Below, one piece after another: positions 16,597 through 25,747 of a stretch of 64,000 nucleotides of DNA (positions are counted from its first letter, which is position 1; every line of letters starts with the position of its first letter). The stretch lies in the NCBI RefSeq assembly GCF_900605495.1, contig NZ_LR027602.1, positions 186,001-250,000 on the forward strand. Direction: 5' to 3'. Position numbers and translations under genes: made by a program. The notes under the pieces are model-generated. The model was not told the DNA's origin. It did no database searches and saw only the letters and a program-made list of their open reading frames with translations. This stretch comes from Bacilliculturomica massiliensis. GTDB lineage: Bacteria > Bacillota > Clostridia > Peptostreptococcales > Anaerovoracaceae.

Positions 16597-19500
16597 GTGA
16601 AGCTGTAATCGGCAGATCGTTTGCCGGGATGGCGAAAGAGTCAAAAGAAGTTGACAAGCTCACAGCAAGTATAGCGAAACTTAGAGATGCGGTGAGGCCC
16701 ACTGCATCTTCCTTGTCTTCGCTGTCCCGCGCTCTGAATGAACTGAGTGGAGTGTTGTCCGGAGTAAAGGAGAAAGCCGGCGGACCGGCATCGCTTGCAA
16801 AGGACCTGCAAAAGCTGGCGGCCGCAAACCTGACAGCGGCGGGCGCCGGCCTGCGCCAACTTGCGGAGGCGGCGCGGTCTCTGAGCAGGGACAGGGGAGG
16901 ACTGGCGTCGATCGACGGCAAAAATCTGAGATCAGCGGCGGCCGCTATGAAGTCCGTCGAAGACAGCGCGAAACGTGCGGGGAAAAATTTGGGCGATCTG
17001 ATCGAGGGATTTGACGAGCTCCATATTTTGCGGAAGAGAGCAGGAAGCGGAGCGGTGGATCCAGGTATTACAGGAAAGCCGGCGGACCAGATCGTTCTGC
17101 CGGATGTGGAGATCCATCTGGAGTTTAAAAATGATACCGACAATCAATGGACCGCCGAACTGAACAAGTCTCTTGAGACCGCTCTCAAGTTGTCGGTGCG
17201 GCTTGGCGACAGTTTTTCTCTGTGGGAGATACCCCTGGCGCTGCTGTCGGCTTTGGCGGATCTGGTTTCTCTGCTGCAGGGATTAAAGGATCTGACGAAG
17301 AATACCAGGATTCCGGATACAACGATCAATCTGGAATTCAAGAATATAAACAGCGAAAAGGTCATAACGGAGATCGAAAATTCTCTGAAACAAATGATCG
17401 CACAGGCGGGAACGCTGAACGTCGAGTTTTCTGCCTGGGAGTTCTCTCCCGCGCTCACGGCCGTTTTGGCGGATCTGACCGCGCTGATGCAGGTGTGGAA
17501 AAACACCTCCACTGAGATCAAGCTGCCTGATCTGAACATGTGCCCGGCGATCGACGTGTCATGCTGCGATAAAGTGCTGAACGTACTGAAGAATATTCTG
17601 GCCGAGATAAACGGGCTGGCTGAAGCCGTTGGAAAGGAGTTTTCCATTTGGGAAATTCCGCTGGCGCTGCTGGCCGCACTGGCTAATCTGGCTACCATAC
17701 TGCAGGCTGTGGGTTCGCTGTCGATGCCGGTGAAGGCCAAACAGGCATTCCCCACTCTTGATGCGGGAATGGCAGGGGATCTGAAGCAGGTGGCGGCAGG
17801 TCTGGCTATAGCCGCGGGGCTGTTTGTTTTTGCCTATGCAAACAGTGAGACGTTCCGAAAGAGCGTAAAGGCAGTTTGGGACGCGATGAAGGGATTCGCC
17901 GACTGGATCGCAGCCGGGTTTACCGCCGTCTTCCATTTGCCGCCGCTGACAGGAGAGTATTGGACCAGTTTTGCGGCTTTTGTGACGGGGGCCATCGGTC
18001 TGATCGCCGTGGCCTGCGGTTTTCCAGTTTTCGGAGGAATTCTCGCCGCTGCAGGGATGCTTGTGCTGGCTTTCCAGTTCATAGGCGGAGCAGCTTCAGA
18101 CTGCGTTCAGGAGATCGACCCATTAGCGGATGGGATCAGTGAGATCGCCCAGACAAAGCTGGACCCTTTTCTGGATCAGATGAGGCAGCTGGACGATACG
18201 TTTGTGCAGCTGGATTGGACGAACGCCGTAGTGACAGACGCGGATGTGCAGACGGTCAGAACACAGTTGGCCCGGGTCACCGACGCCATCGTAAACGAAC
18301 TGGATTCCGACAAAAACGAGGCTCTTTCTACGCTGGCTCCATTGAAAGCAGCTATGAGCGAAGAAAGCTATGGGGCTCTTATCCGGAGCAATCAGCGGTA
18401 TTATGACGAGCTGGGCGCTCAGGTAAAGGCGCAGGAGGCAGAGATCAACAGTATCATCGGTACGGCTAACGCAGAGCAGCGGGCTCTGACAGAGGAAGAG
18501 TCTTCCAGAATACAGGCGATCAGAGCGAACATGCTGGACACCGGCGTAAAGCAGATGGCGGAATCAGAGGTGGAATACACCAAGGTAATGAACACACTAA
18601 AAAATAACGCTGTGGCCGTTTCCGCCCAGCAGGCGGGGGAGATCATCAAAAACGCCATGGCGTCAAAAGAGGCTGCTGTGGACGCCGCGGAAACGCAGTA
18701 TGCCAAGGTGCAGCTGGAAGCGCAGCGGATGCTGGACGTGGGTCAGATCACCGGCGATCAATACCGGGAGATCATGGACGCAGCAGAAGAGACCAGAAGT
18801 TCCACGGTGAAAGACGCGGAACTGCAGTATGCCGATATTTTAAAAGCGACGCAGGAGGGCATGGGAAGCGCTGCAAAATGTATCGACTGGGAATCCGGTG
18901 ATATCAAGTCGAAGTGGCAGCAATTCTGGGATGGGATGTCCGATATGGCGTCAGGCGCCGGGGCTGCTATTGCAACATTCGCCGGAGGCATTGCGGACAG
19001 CATTGCAGGAGGTCTCGCCGGCCTGGGGAACATGATCGGCAGCGCGATGGACGCAGTTGGATCGGTGATCTCCACGGCCTGGACCGTAATACGGACCTGG
19101 ATCGCGGAGAAAATGGAAGAAATAAAAACGGCAGTATTTTCTGCCTTTGAAAGTATCAGAGAATTTATCTTTGTGACGCTGCCTGAGATCCTGGAAAGCG
19201 TAGTTAGCTGGTTCGGCGAACTGCCCGATAAGATCGCTTACGCGCTGGGATTCGCGCTGGGCACCATCGTACTGTGGGCCGGCCAGCTGCTTGAGACAGT
19301 GATGACGCAGGTCCCCATGGTCATAGAAAGCGCGGCGGCCTTTTTCGCTTCGCTTCCCGGATTGATCTATGAAAAGCTCTGCGGTATCTGGGAGAGGATC
19401 GTTGCCTGGGGTGTGGAGACTGCCTCCGTAATGGGGCTGGCGGTATTGACGGCCGTCACGGCGGCGGTGACTTTTTTTTCAGAACTGCCGGGCAAAGCCT

Positions 19501-21065
19501 ACGGGGCTATATCTGCCATCAGAGACGATCTCATCGTCTGGGGGATCGAAACACTGACGGCCATCGGAGTGGAAGTGAGCCGGATCGTCACAGGAGCTGT
19601 CGCCGGATTTGCGGAATTAGCCGGCAAAGCTTACGACGCCATCTGCGGCTTCAAAGATAAGGTCGTGCTGTTCGCCCAGAACGCGATCACATGGTTCGGC
19701 GAGGAAATACCAAAGGTCGTGACCGCGGTGGTCGATTGGTTTAAAGAACTGCCGCAAAAGATACTGGACGGGTTGACCGAGATACGAGGAAAAGTATTAA
19801 AGATCGGTACGTGGCTCTTAGACGGGATCTTTGACGGACTAAAGGAGATCAAAACAAAGATCGCCGGCTGGAAAGAAAGCTTTGTAAAGGGATTTAAAGA
19901 CGCCCTTGGAATTCATTCTCCTTCGACGGTGATGCGCGATGAGGTCGGATCAAATCTGGCCGGCGGTATAGCTGAAGGACTGCGCGAGGGAACAGGCGGG
20001 ATCGTGTCGGAAGCTGAAAATATCGTTCAGTCCATACAGAAAGTATTCGACGGCGTGAGCTATCAGGTAGACGTGGATTACACAGCGCTGCGCAACGACG
20101 CTCTGAAAGAGGGGGACACCGAGGGGGCGAAAAAATACGATACGATACGCCGGGCAAAGATCCAGGGAGAAGGTCTGGATTATGCCCTCAACGATTCCAT
20201 ATCATCCATGCTTCAGGATGTGGGGGCCAAAGCAGATCAGCTGAACAGGACCGTCACATCGGCTCAGAGCGTATTTGAAGATGTGAGCTACCGGCTGGAT
20301 GTGGACTATACAGAGATGCGGAATCGGGCGTTTGAGGCCGGCGCGATCGACGCAGCGCAGGAATATGAAGCGGCCCGCCGCGCGAAGATCCAGGGAGAAG
20401 GCCTGCCCTACGCCCTGGATGACGAGATGTCTCTGGCCCTGCAGAATATGGGAACGAAGACGGACGTCTCAAACGATACACTTTCATCGATCAGCGAAAC
20501 AATGCTGCTGGGCAATATGGCGGATACTACCCGATTCGAACAGTCGCAGCTGATGCAGCAGACGGAGCTGGAACAGATCCTGGCGGCCGTGACAGCCGTC
20601 ATGGACGACTGGAAAGCCATTTTCAATCTGTTTGTGGGAAATTGGCGCGCGGAGATGGCGAACATCACCGGGACCATCGGCACGGCGGCCAGCCGGATCA
20701 TCGCCTCCACGGACCGTATCCGTATCAACATCGTCAACAACTATTCCAGCGATAAGAAAAAGAAATATGCTTCCGGCGGCTTTCCCACGCCGGGCGAGAT
20801 GTTCATCGCGGGAGAAGCCGGACCGGAGCTGGTGGGGACCATCGGAAACAGGACGGCGGTCGTAAACAACGACCAGATCGTGGCGGCGGTAGCCGCGGGA
20901 GTGGCCGACGCTGTGGGGAAGGCCATGGGCCGGAACCAGGGAGAAAACCGGACAGTGATCGAACTGGACGGCGAAGTGATCTACGATAATCAGAAAAAAA
21001 ATCGAGAAGCGCAGGGGTTACGATTTTGCCCTGGGCGCGTTTGCCAGGTAATAAGGAGGGCGTGA
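16593..21065 (+). CDS. Tail tape measure protein
   Basis: 1490 codons as read. It sets tail length. Seen: a coiled-coil N-terminus; three diverged repeats of about 110 residues centred on FSLWEIPLALL, FSAWEFSPALT and FSIWEIPLALL (about residues 205-385); membrane-like stretches near residues 400-490; an amphipathic central region; two 75-residue repeats with VDVDYTALRNDA and LDVDYTEMRNRA (about 1150-1290); and the family C-terminal GGFPTPGEMFIAGEAGPELVG. The last 25 residues appear frameshifted at an A8 run (20994-21001): one base fewer gives an ending KKIEKRRGYDFALGAFAR with stop at 21049-21051, directly before the next gene's ribosome binding site. Confidence 0.9.
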   Translation: MSEAVIGRSFAGMAKESKEVDKLTASIAKLRDAVRPTASSLSSLSRALNELSGVLSGVKEKAGGPASLAKDLQKLAAANLTAAGAGLRQLAEAARSLSRDRGGLASIDGKNLRSAAAAMKSVEDSAKRAGKNLGDLIEGFDELHILRKRAGSGAVDPGITGKPADQIVLPDVEIHLEFKNDTDNQWTAELNKSLETALKLSVRLGDSFSLWEIPLALLSALADLVSLLQGLKDLTKNTRIPDTTINLEFKNINSEKVITEIENSLKQMIAQAGTLNVEFSAWEFSPALTAVLADLTALMQVWKNTSTEIKLPDLNMCPAIDVSCCDKVLNVLKNILAEINGLAEAVGKEFSIWEIPLALLAALANLATILQAVGSLSMPVKAKQAFPTLDAGMAGDLKQVAAGLAIAAGLFVFAYANSETFRKSVKAVWDAMKGFADWIAAGFTAVFHLPPLTGEYWTSFAAFVTGAIGLIAVACGFPVFGGILAAAGMLVLAFQFIGGAASDCVQEIDPLADGISEIAQTKLDPFLDQMRQLDDTFVQLDWTNAVVTDADVQTVRTQLARVTDAIVNELDSDKNEALSTLAPLKAAMSEESYGALIRSNQRYYDELGAQVKAQEAEINSIIGTANAEQRALTEEESSRIQAIRANMLDTGVKQMAESEVEYTKVMNTLKNNAVAVSAQQAGEIIKNAMASKEAAVDAAETQYAKVQLEAQRMLDVGQITGDQYREIMDAAEETRSSTVKDAELQYADILKATQEGMGSAAKCIDWESGDIKSKWQQFWDGMSDMASGAGAAIATFAGGIADSIAGGLAGLGNMIGSAMDAVGSVISTAWTVIRTWIAEKMEEIKTAVFSAFESIREFIFVTLPEILESVVSWFGELPDKIAYALGFALGTIVLWAGQLLETVMTQVPMVIESAAAFFASLPGLIYEKLCGIWERIVAWGVETASVMGLAVLTAVTAAVTFFSELPGKAYGAISAIRDDLIVWGIETLTAIGVEVSRIVTGAVAGFAELAGKAYDAICGFKDKVVLFAQNAITWFGEEIPKVVTAVVDWFKELPQKILDGLTEIRGKVLKIGTWLLDGIFDGLKEIKTKIAGWKESFVKGFKDALGIHSPSTVMRDEVGSNLAGGIAEGLREGTGGIVSEAENIVQSIQKVFDGVSYQVDVDYTALRNDALKEGDTEGAKKYDTIRRAKIQGEGLDYALNDSISSMLQDVGAKADQLNRTVTSAQSVFEDVSYRLDVDYTEMRNRAFEAGAIDAAQEYEAARRAKIQGEGLPYALDDEMSLALQNMGTKTDVSNDTLSSISETMLLGNMADTTRFEQSQLMQQTELEQILAAVTAVMDDWKAIFNLFVGNWRAEMANITGTIGTAASRIIASTDRIRINIVNNYSSDKKKKYASGGFPTPGEMFIAGEAGPELVGTIGNRTAVVNNDQIVAAVAAGVADAVGKAMGRNQGENRTVIELDGEVIYDNQKKNREAQGLRFCPGRVCQVIRRA
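20994..21001 (+). other. A8 homopolymer at a frameshift near the tape measure end
   Basis: Eight A in codons CAG AAA AAA AAT. With seven A the frame gives a basic, family-like C-terminus and a stop at 21051; with eight it runs on to 21065 with an atypical Cys/Arg tail. Could be a real indel, transcriptional slippage or a sequencing error. Confidence 0.6.
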
Positions 21066-21066
21066 A

Positions 21067-21438
21067 ATGTTATTTAAAATCAACGGCAAAGTAATGCCCA
21101 CCCCCGCCCGGGGGGTGCAGGAGCAGCGAACACAGCTGGTAGACAGCGGCAGAAATGCCCTGGGTCAGGTTGTTGCGCAGAAAATAAACCGCAGACAATT
21201 TAAATATGAAAGTCTGTCCTGGCCGTACCTCAGCGCATCCCAGTGGTCGGAGGTGCTTCAGGAGATCGAGAAGTTCGAGGGGACCATGACGTTCTGGGAC
21301 GCCCTTTCCCAGTCTTTCGTCACCCGGAAAGTCTATTGGGGCGACGCGGGCGCAGAACCCTTCCGGATCGATCCGGCCACGGGAAGAGTGCTGGACTATA
21401 TCAACTGTCAGTGCAATCCCATCGACATGGGCTACTGA
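21067..21438 (+). CDS. Tail protein (distal-tail position)
   Basis: 123 residues behind AGGAGGGCGTGAA. It follows the tape measure, where distal tail or tail-completion proteins are encoded, and has a compact alpha/beta composition with a WGDAGAEPFRIDPATGRV segment. Typical Dit proteins are longer (200-300), so it may be a short tail-tip component. No specific family recognised. Confidence 0.65.
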   Translation: MLFKINGKVMPTPARGVQEQRTQLVDSGRNALGQVVAQKINRRQFKYESLSWPYLSASQWSEVLQEIEKFEGTMTFWDALSQSFVTRKVYWGDAGAEPFRIDPATGRVLDYINCQCNPIDMGY

Positions 21439-21451
21439 GGGAGGCGGGCGA

Positions 21452-23221
21452 ATGTATCACGTATCAGAAGCGTACCGGAGACAGATGGAGAAGCAGACGC
21501 GAAACCCCGCTCACGTAAGGATCGTGTTTGGACTGACGGAGCCGGATGCTCCAGCGGCCAGCACTTTGACAGATAACGGCGCCCTCCCGTACAGCCAGGT
21601 AAACCAGGTGGACGACGGAGAGCGGCTGCCCAAAACATACGAGACCTTTGAACTGAATCGTTGGGTACTTGATAAAAAGGATCCCGTCTGTCCGGACAGC
21701 GAGCCTGCCTATCAGGGATACGCCGGAGATGAGATCAGCGATGCGGGAGGAATGTGGAGCGAACCTCCGACCATCATCGTCACATTTTCCGATTACTTTC
21801 AGTTGGCGGGTCTGACATTCTCTTTTGACGAGAGCAAGAACGAGTACCCCACGCAGCTTGAGGTTTTGGCGTACAGCGGCGATGTGGAAGTCTTTCGTTC
21901 CCTGGAAGAACCGGGGGGACCGTATTATAAGATGGAGAAGCGGATCCCGAGTATGGATCGGATCGAACTGCGTTTCCTGAAATCGTGCAGGCCTTTTCTC
22001 AGAGCGCGTCTGACCATGCTGACCTACGGCATCATCGAAAATCTTACGGCCGAGAATATTGTATCGTGCAAGCAGAAGATCGAGGTGGATCCTCTGTCCA
22101 GTAAATTGCCCGTACAGGACTTTGAGTTTACCCGTTTCGATACGGATCGTATCTATGATCCGGAAAATCCGTCAGGAGTGTGGCAGTATCTGGAATCCAG
22201 ACAGCCAGTAGAATACCAGTTCGGATATGAACTGGATGACGGATCGGTGGAATGGGTGCCCTGCGGCAAAACCCTGTCCACTGGGGATGTTTCCATCGGA
22301 AGGACCGGTGTGGTCACAGAGATCACCATCAAGACGACCGCCCTGCCGGGGCACCTCACCATGACCTACGATCAGGGAGCATATGCGGAAACAGGGCGCA
22401 GCCTTTATGATCTCGCTCTGGATGTGATGGAGTTTGCAGGCTATCCGGACAGTATCGTGCTGGACGAGTCGTTGAAAGGGGTCGTGACCACCGTACCGCT
22501 GCCGAAAAAAGCGGTCAACGAGTGCCTGCAGCTCATCGCCAATGCGGGGCGCTGCATGATGAGGACGCGCAGAGACGGAAAGATAGAAATGATCCGCCAT
22601 GGGGCGGATGCGTCGGAATTCACGATGAACTTCTCGAAAATGCTGTCCGACGGGCCCAAAACGGAAAAATATCCGATCCTGCGGAAGTTTACGACAGAAT
22701 ATCAAAATGTATCGGTGGAGCCATCGACTGTAAATGCAGTGCAAAATGCCGTCGTAGAGGACGCGGACAGCACGGAGATAGAATTTACACATTCCTTATT
22801 AACAGATCATGCCGCAGTCGTAAGCGAAGGCCTTACGCTCCACGGCTCCAGATTCTACGCTGCGAAATCGGTCCTCACACTCACCGGATCGGGAACTGTG
22901 ACGATTACCGGTAAGTCAGTAAAGTCCACTGCGGTAAAACATGTAAAAGTGTGCAACAGCGTGGGGGATGATGTGGAGATGGTAAACGAACTCCTCAGCA
23001 CACAGGCAGACGCGGAAGCATATGCAGCCTGGGTAACAGGAGAATTGGGCCGCAGGAATCAGTACACGGCGGATAACCGTGGTTATCCGGAGTTGGACGC
23101 AGGAGACGATATTCTCTTTCAGACAAACTATGAGAATGAAGTGGCAGTGACGATCATGAAACACAATATTGCATTTGACGGCGCTATTTCAGGCTCGGGA
23201 GAATACTTGATCGGGGGTTAG
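21452..23221 (+). CDS. Tail-tip/baseplate protein (Tal-like position)
   Basis: 589 residues after GGGAGGCGGGCGA. N-terminal about 200 residues include a discoidin-like stretch (SEPPTIIVTFSDYFQLAGLTFSFDE); the middle to C-terminal part resembles phage tail-associated baseplate proteins with an IENLTAENIVSCKQKIEVDPLSSKLP segment. It probably forms the tail tip that holds the fibres. No peptidoglycan hydrolase motif was seen. Confidence 0.72.
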   Translation: MYHVSEAYRRQMEKQTRNPAHVRIVFGLTEPDAPAASTLTDNGALPYSQVNQVDDGERLPKTYETFELNRWVLDKKDPVCPDSEPAYQGYAGDEISDAGGMWSEPPTIIVTFSDYFQLAGLTFSFDESKNEYPTQLEVLAYSGDVEVFRSLEEPGGPYYKMEKRIPSMDRIELRFLKSCRPFLRARLTMLTYGIIENLTAENIVSCKQKIEVDPLSSKLPVQDFEFTRFDTDRIYDPENPSGVWQYLESRQPVEYQFGYELDDGSVEWVPCGKTLSTGDVSIGRTGVVTEITIKTTALPGHLTMTYDQGAYAETGRSLYDLALDVMEFAGYPDSIVLDESLKGVVTTVPLPKKAVNECLQLIANAGRCMMRTRRDGKIEMIRHGADASEFTMNFSKMLSDGPKTEKYPILRKFTTEYQNVSVEPSTVNAVQNAVVEDADSTEIEFTHSLLTDHAAVVSEGLTLHGSRFYAAKSVLTLTGSGTVTITGKSVKSTAVKHVKVCNSVGDDVEMVNELLSTQADAEAYAAWVTGELGRRNQYTADNRGYPELDAGDDILFQTNYENEVAVTIMKHNIAFDGAISGSGEYLIGG

Positions 23222-23224
23222 TAT

Positions 23225-23542
23225 ATGGGCGGTAACACAGATAAGAGCGCAGATCCACGCGCAGATCGATACGCGGGCCAAGGGACAGGGCGATATGCAG
23301 ATCAACACAAGATCAAGGCGCTGGACGATGCCCGGGCTCATGCGCAGATTTGCGTGCAGGTCGATGCGCAGAGCAAGGCGAAGAGCAACGCGTGGAACCG
23401 TGTGCAGAGCAACGCGTGGGACAGTGTGCAGAGCGGGGGAATATGGCGTGCTCTGAGACGAATCAGCAGCACTGCAGGCAGTCCAGGTCCGGTGGATAGC
23501 GAGAGACCCGGGCTGATCAGCATTACGGCCGCCGGCGTGTAA
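23225..23542 (+). CDS. Hypothetical protein with short internal repeats
   Basis: 105 residues, start ATG 23225 four bases after the previous stop. Hydrophilic, with a duplicated SNAWNRVQ/SNAWDSVQ unit encoded by 24-base tandem repeats around 23383-23433 and several DAxA/AxxQ repeats nearby. Not recognised. Its place in the tail-tip operon suggests a structural or fibre-attachment role; translation is probably coupled to the upstream gene. Confidence 0.5.
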   Translation: MGGNTDKSADPRADRYAGQGTGRYADQHKIKALDDARAHAQICVQVDAQSKAKSNAWNRVQSNAWDSVQSGGIWRALRRISSTAGSPGPVDSERPGLISITAAGV

Positions 23543-23552
23543 GGAGGCAGAT

Positions 23553-24224
23553 ATGAACGATATCAAAGTAATGGACAGCGGCAATGGGTATGATCTGGAG
23601 TCTGCCGCCCCTGCTCTGGTCAGGTATAAAGCGGAGACGGAGGGGTCTTGCGGCGGAGACGGCAGTCCAGAGATCGCTGCGGCTGCCGGGTACGGGAGCC
23701 GCAGACTGTACCAAGAGACAGCGTATGCAGAAGATGAATGGATCGAGCCGGTATGGGGGCGCACGCAGGCAGATGCAGATCGGGCCCGGTACCTAAATGA
23801 TAAGATCGCGGCAGGCGGTCTGGGCAGCCTGACGTCGGAGGAACAGACCCAATGGCTGTCCGGGCTGCTGGGCTGTCTAAATTACGATGACCTCAACCGA
23901 ATCGAGACCGACACGCGGTGGCTGTCGCAGACGCTGCATGCCTACGGTTACGGCCTGGCCGGCCTGGAGCATAAGATGGACTGGTGCATGACCGACCTGC
24001 CAATGATCAGCGCGATGGAGCGGATCCGTACCAACGTACAACATCTGATCGATATCTACCATGGGCAGTCGGCACAGCTGCCGGCAGCTCTGTCAAGTCC
24101 GGGCTGGCAGGAGATCAATGACGTTGAACGGATCCTGTACGAGATGAGGGACATGATCGATCGAATGGCCGAGAGCTTTCTGTACTGCGGCGCTGCGGCC
24201 TGCGGACAGGCGGCGGGCCTGTGA
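23553..24224 (+). CDS. Hypothetical tail-region protein
   Basis: 223 residues after AAGGAGG. The middle has EWIEPVWGRTQADADRARYLNDK and CLNYDDLNRIETDTRWLSQTL, motifs common in uncharacterised clostridial phage proteins next to tail fibres. The helical C-terminal half (about 130-205) may be a coiled coil. It probably belongs to the tail tip; no enzymatic motif. Confidence 0.65.
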   Translation: MNDIKVMDSGNGYDLESAAPALVRYKAETEGSCGGDGSPEIAAAAGYGSRRLYQETAYAEDEWIEPVWGRTQADADRARYLNDKIAAGGLGSLTSEEQTQWLSGLLGCLNYDDLNRIETDTRWLSQTLHAYGYGLAGLEHKMDWCMTDLPMISAMERIRTNVQHLIDIYHGQSAQLPAALSSPGWQEINDVERILYEMRDMIDRMAESFLYCGAAACGQAAGL

Positions 24225-24378
24225 CCGGCATTGCGGCGGCTGAGCTTCCAGAGACAGGGCAGCCGCCGCCAAGGCGGCCTGTCTGACCGCGGCGGCTGTG
24301 ATCGAGAGACCGGCCGGCCGGGGGAGCTACTGGCGCTGCGGCGTATGGCAGGACTTCGCATTTTAGGAGGGATAAGAA

Positions 24379-25578
24379 TTGAAAGATAGAGTAGTACAAT
24401 ACCCGCACCGGTATCAACTGATGCCGGTCAGCGGGCAGAATGGGGTCTACGATCTGATACCGGTACCGGGAACGGTGACAGAGGCCGGGACGGCGCTGAA
24501 TAAGGGGAATTTGTTGTCGGATGAGACGGCAAACCTTCTTGGTTTGGATTCAGACGATGCGCTTATTAGCGTCGCGCTGTGCCGGTCAAGCATGCCCTCG
24601 TTCATGACATTTTGCGGCGCGGAACTGGATGCCGCCTTGGGAAAAAATAACGAGGATCGAATTCTGGGGGTAGGGAGACAGCTTGCGATGTACGCTTGGT
24701 ATAAAGGAGAGATGCGAGAAGAGCACCCATTCACCAAACTTTGCAAATGCAATACTTTTGAAAATTGTCTTGATTATGCGGGGAATGAAATTTTGTTAAG
24801 CCCAAAGCTTTCAACCCTGCTTGCGCCATCACATTATGCCTTTGACCTTGTAAAAAATAAATATTTGTCAAACGTTGATCAGTTTGTGTCGGCGATGCGA
24901 AATCCAGACGCTATATCATCAATCTGCCTTTTTAATGGCTGTGTCGATTTCGTCCGGACAAATGCCGAATATCTTTCCGCGTTTAATAAAAACCGCGTAT
25001 CGTTTGTGACCGCAGGAAATTTTTCGTGGACAGTTCCGAACGGCGTTACCTGTGTTGTTGCCCAGCTGATTGGTGGCGGCGCGGCTGGCGGCAATTGTGG
25101 AGAATATCGGAAGGCAGTATTTGCAGTGAATGGGGGCCAGGTACTGCATGGATATATTGGACCGGCAGGAAAAACCGCCGGGGCCGCTGGAGGAGATGTC
25201 TCTTTTGAGGGTGTGACGGCAAAAGCGGGAGCCGGTGCACAGCAGAGTGGGGCATTTATTGTGAAATCTACAAATGGAACAAGCGGCACCGGGAGGGGCG
25301 TAGGAATTGGCGGGTTTGGTGGAGGAAAAGGAGGATTCGGGTACAATAGCGCGAATGCTGGCGGAACCGGAACTTTGGAACTCGGCGAATCGGCAAACAG
25401 CGGTGGATTTGGAAAGAGCAGCGGTAACTGGGGACAGAATGGGGGCGGAGGTGGCTTCGGCTCATCTGGTGATGGTTGTGGCGGCGGAGGTGGCGGCTAC
25501 GGCGGCGGAGGTGGCTACAGCGGCACAACCGGTCTATCCGGTGGCGGACAGGGCGCCATTGCGATCACGTACGTTTAA
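24379..25578 (+). CDS. Glycine-rich tail fibre adhesin 1
   Basis: 399 residues from TTG 24379 behind AGGAGGG. A conserved N-terminal attachment module (about 1-50: KDRVVQYPHRYQLMPVSG...GTALNKGNLLSDE) is shared with the next fibre. Then come a unique middle (about 55-205), a GGGAAGG-type entry motif and a Gly-rich C-terminus (about 225-399) with GGG blocks ending AIAITYV. Such glycine-rich tips are receptor-binding domains in phage adhesins and may fold as polyglycine-II helices (family knowledge, inference here). It is followed after 15 bases by a short coupled frame. Confidence 0.85.
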   Translation: MKDRVVQYPHRYQLMPVSGQNGVYDLIPVPGTVTEAGTALNKGNLLSDETANLLGLDSDDALISVALCRSSMPSFMTFCGAELDAALGKNNEDRILGVGRQLAMYAWYKGEMREEHPFTKLCKCNTFENCLDYAGNEILLSPKLSTLLAPSHYAFDLVKNKYLSNVDQFVSAMRNPDAISSICLFNGCVDFVRTNAEYLSAFNKNRVSFVTAGNFSWTVPNGVTCVVAQLIGGGAAGGNCGEYRKAVFAVNGGQVLHGYIGPAGKTAGAAGGDVSFEGVTAKAGAGAQQSGAFIVKSTNGTSGTGRGVGIGGFGGGKGGFGYNSANAGGTGTLELGESANSGGFGKSSGNWGQNGGGGGFGSSGDGCGGGGGGYGGGGGYSGTTGLSGGGQGAIAITYV

Positions 25579-25593
25579 AAGGAGGAAATCAGA

Positions 25594-25747
25594 ATGAATC
25601 AGACAGTTAAAAATACCAAAAAATGTATGGGGGGGGGGGGTAAATTGTACCCCTATAAGCCGCCCTTGTATTGAGATTGACCGTAAGGCGGCGCTGCGGC
25701 TGCTGGCAGATACGGTGAAGTACGGGAAGGCGGTGATCCGCCTGTGA
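25594..25747 (+). pseudogene. Short coupled frame broken at a G12 run (fibre companion 1)
   Basis: From ATG 25594 (behind AAGGAGG) the frame meets 12 G (25629-25640) and stops at 25672-25674. With 11 G it would be 50 residues, running through IEIDRKAALRLLADTVKYGKAVIRL to TGA 25745-25747, which overlaps the GTG start of the second fibre as GTGA. A related frame with its own G run follows the second fibre (26727-26863), where PYKEFVIEIDRR is in one frame. Copy 1 may also carry a 1-base shift between PYKPPL and IEID. Too short for ordinary gene callers. Confidence 0.6.
25629..25640 (+). repeat. Poly-G tract (G12), candidate slippage switch
   Basis: Twelve consecutive G, the longest homopolymer I noticed in the window. 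It lies inside the short frame upstream of, and overlapping, the second fibre start. A change of -1 or +2 bases would join the two parts of the frame. Confidence 0.85.
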
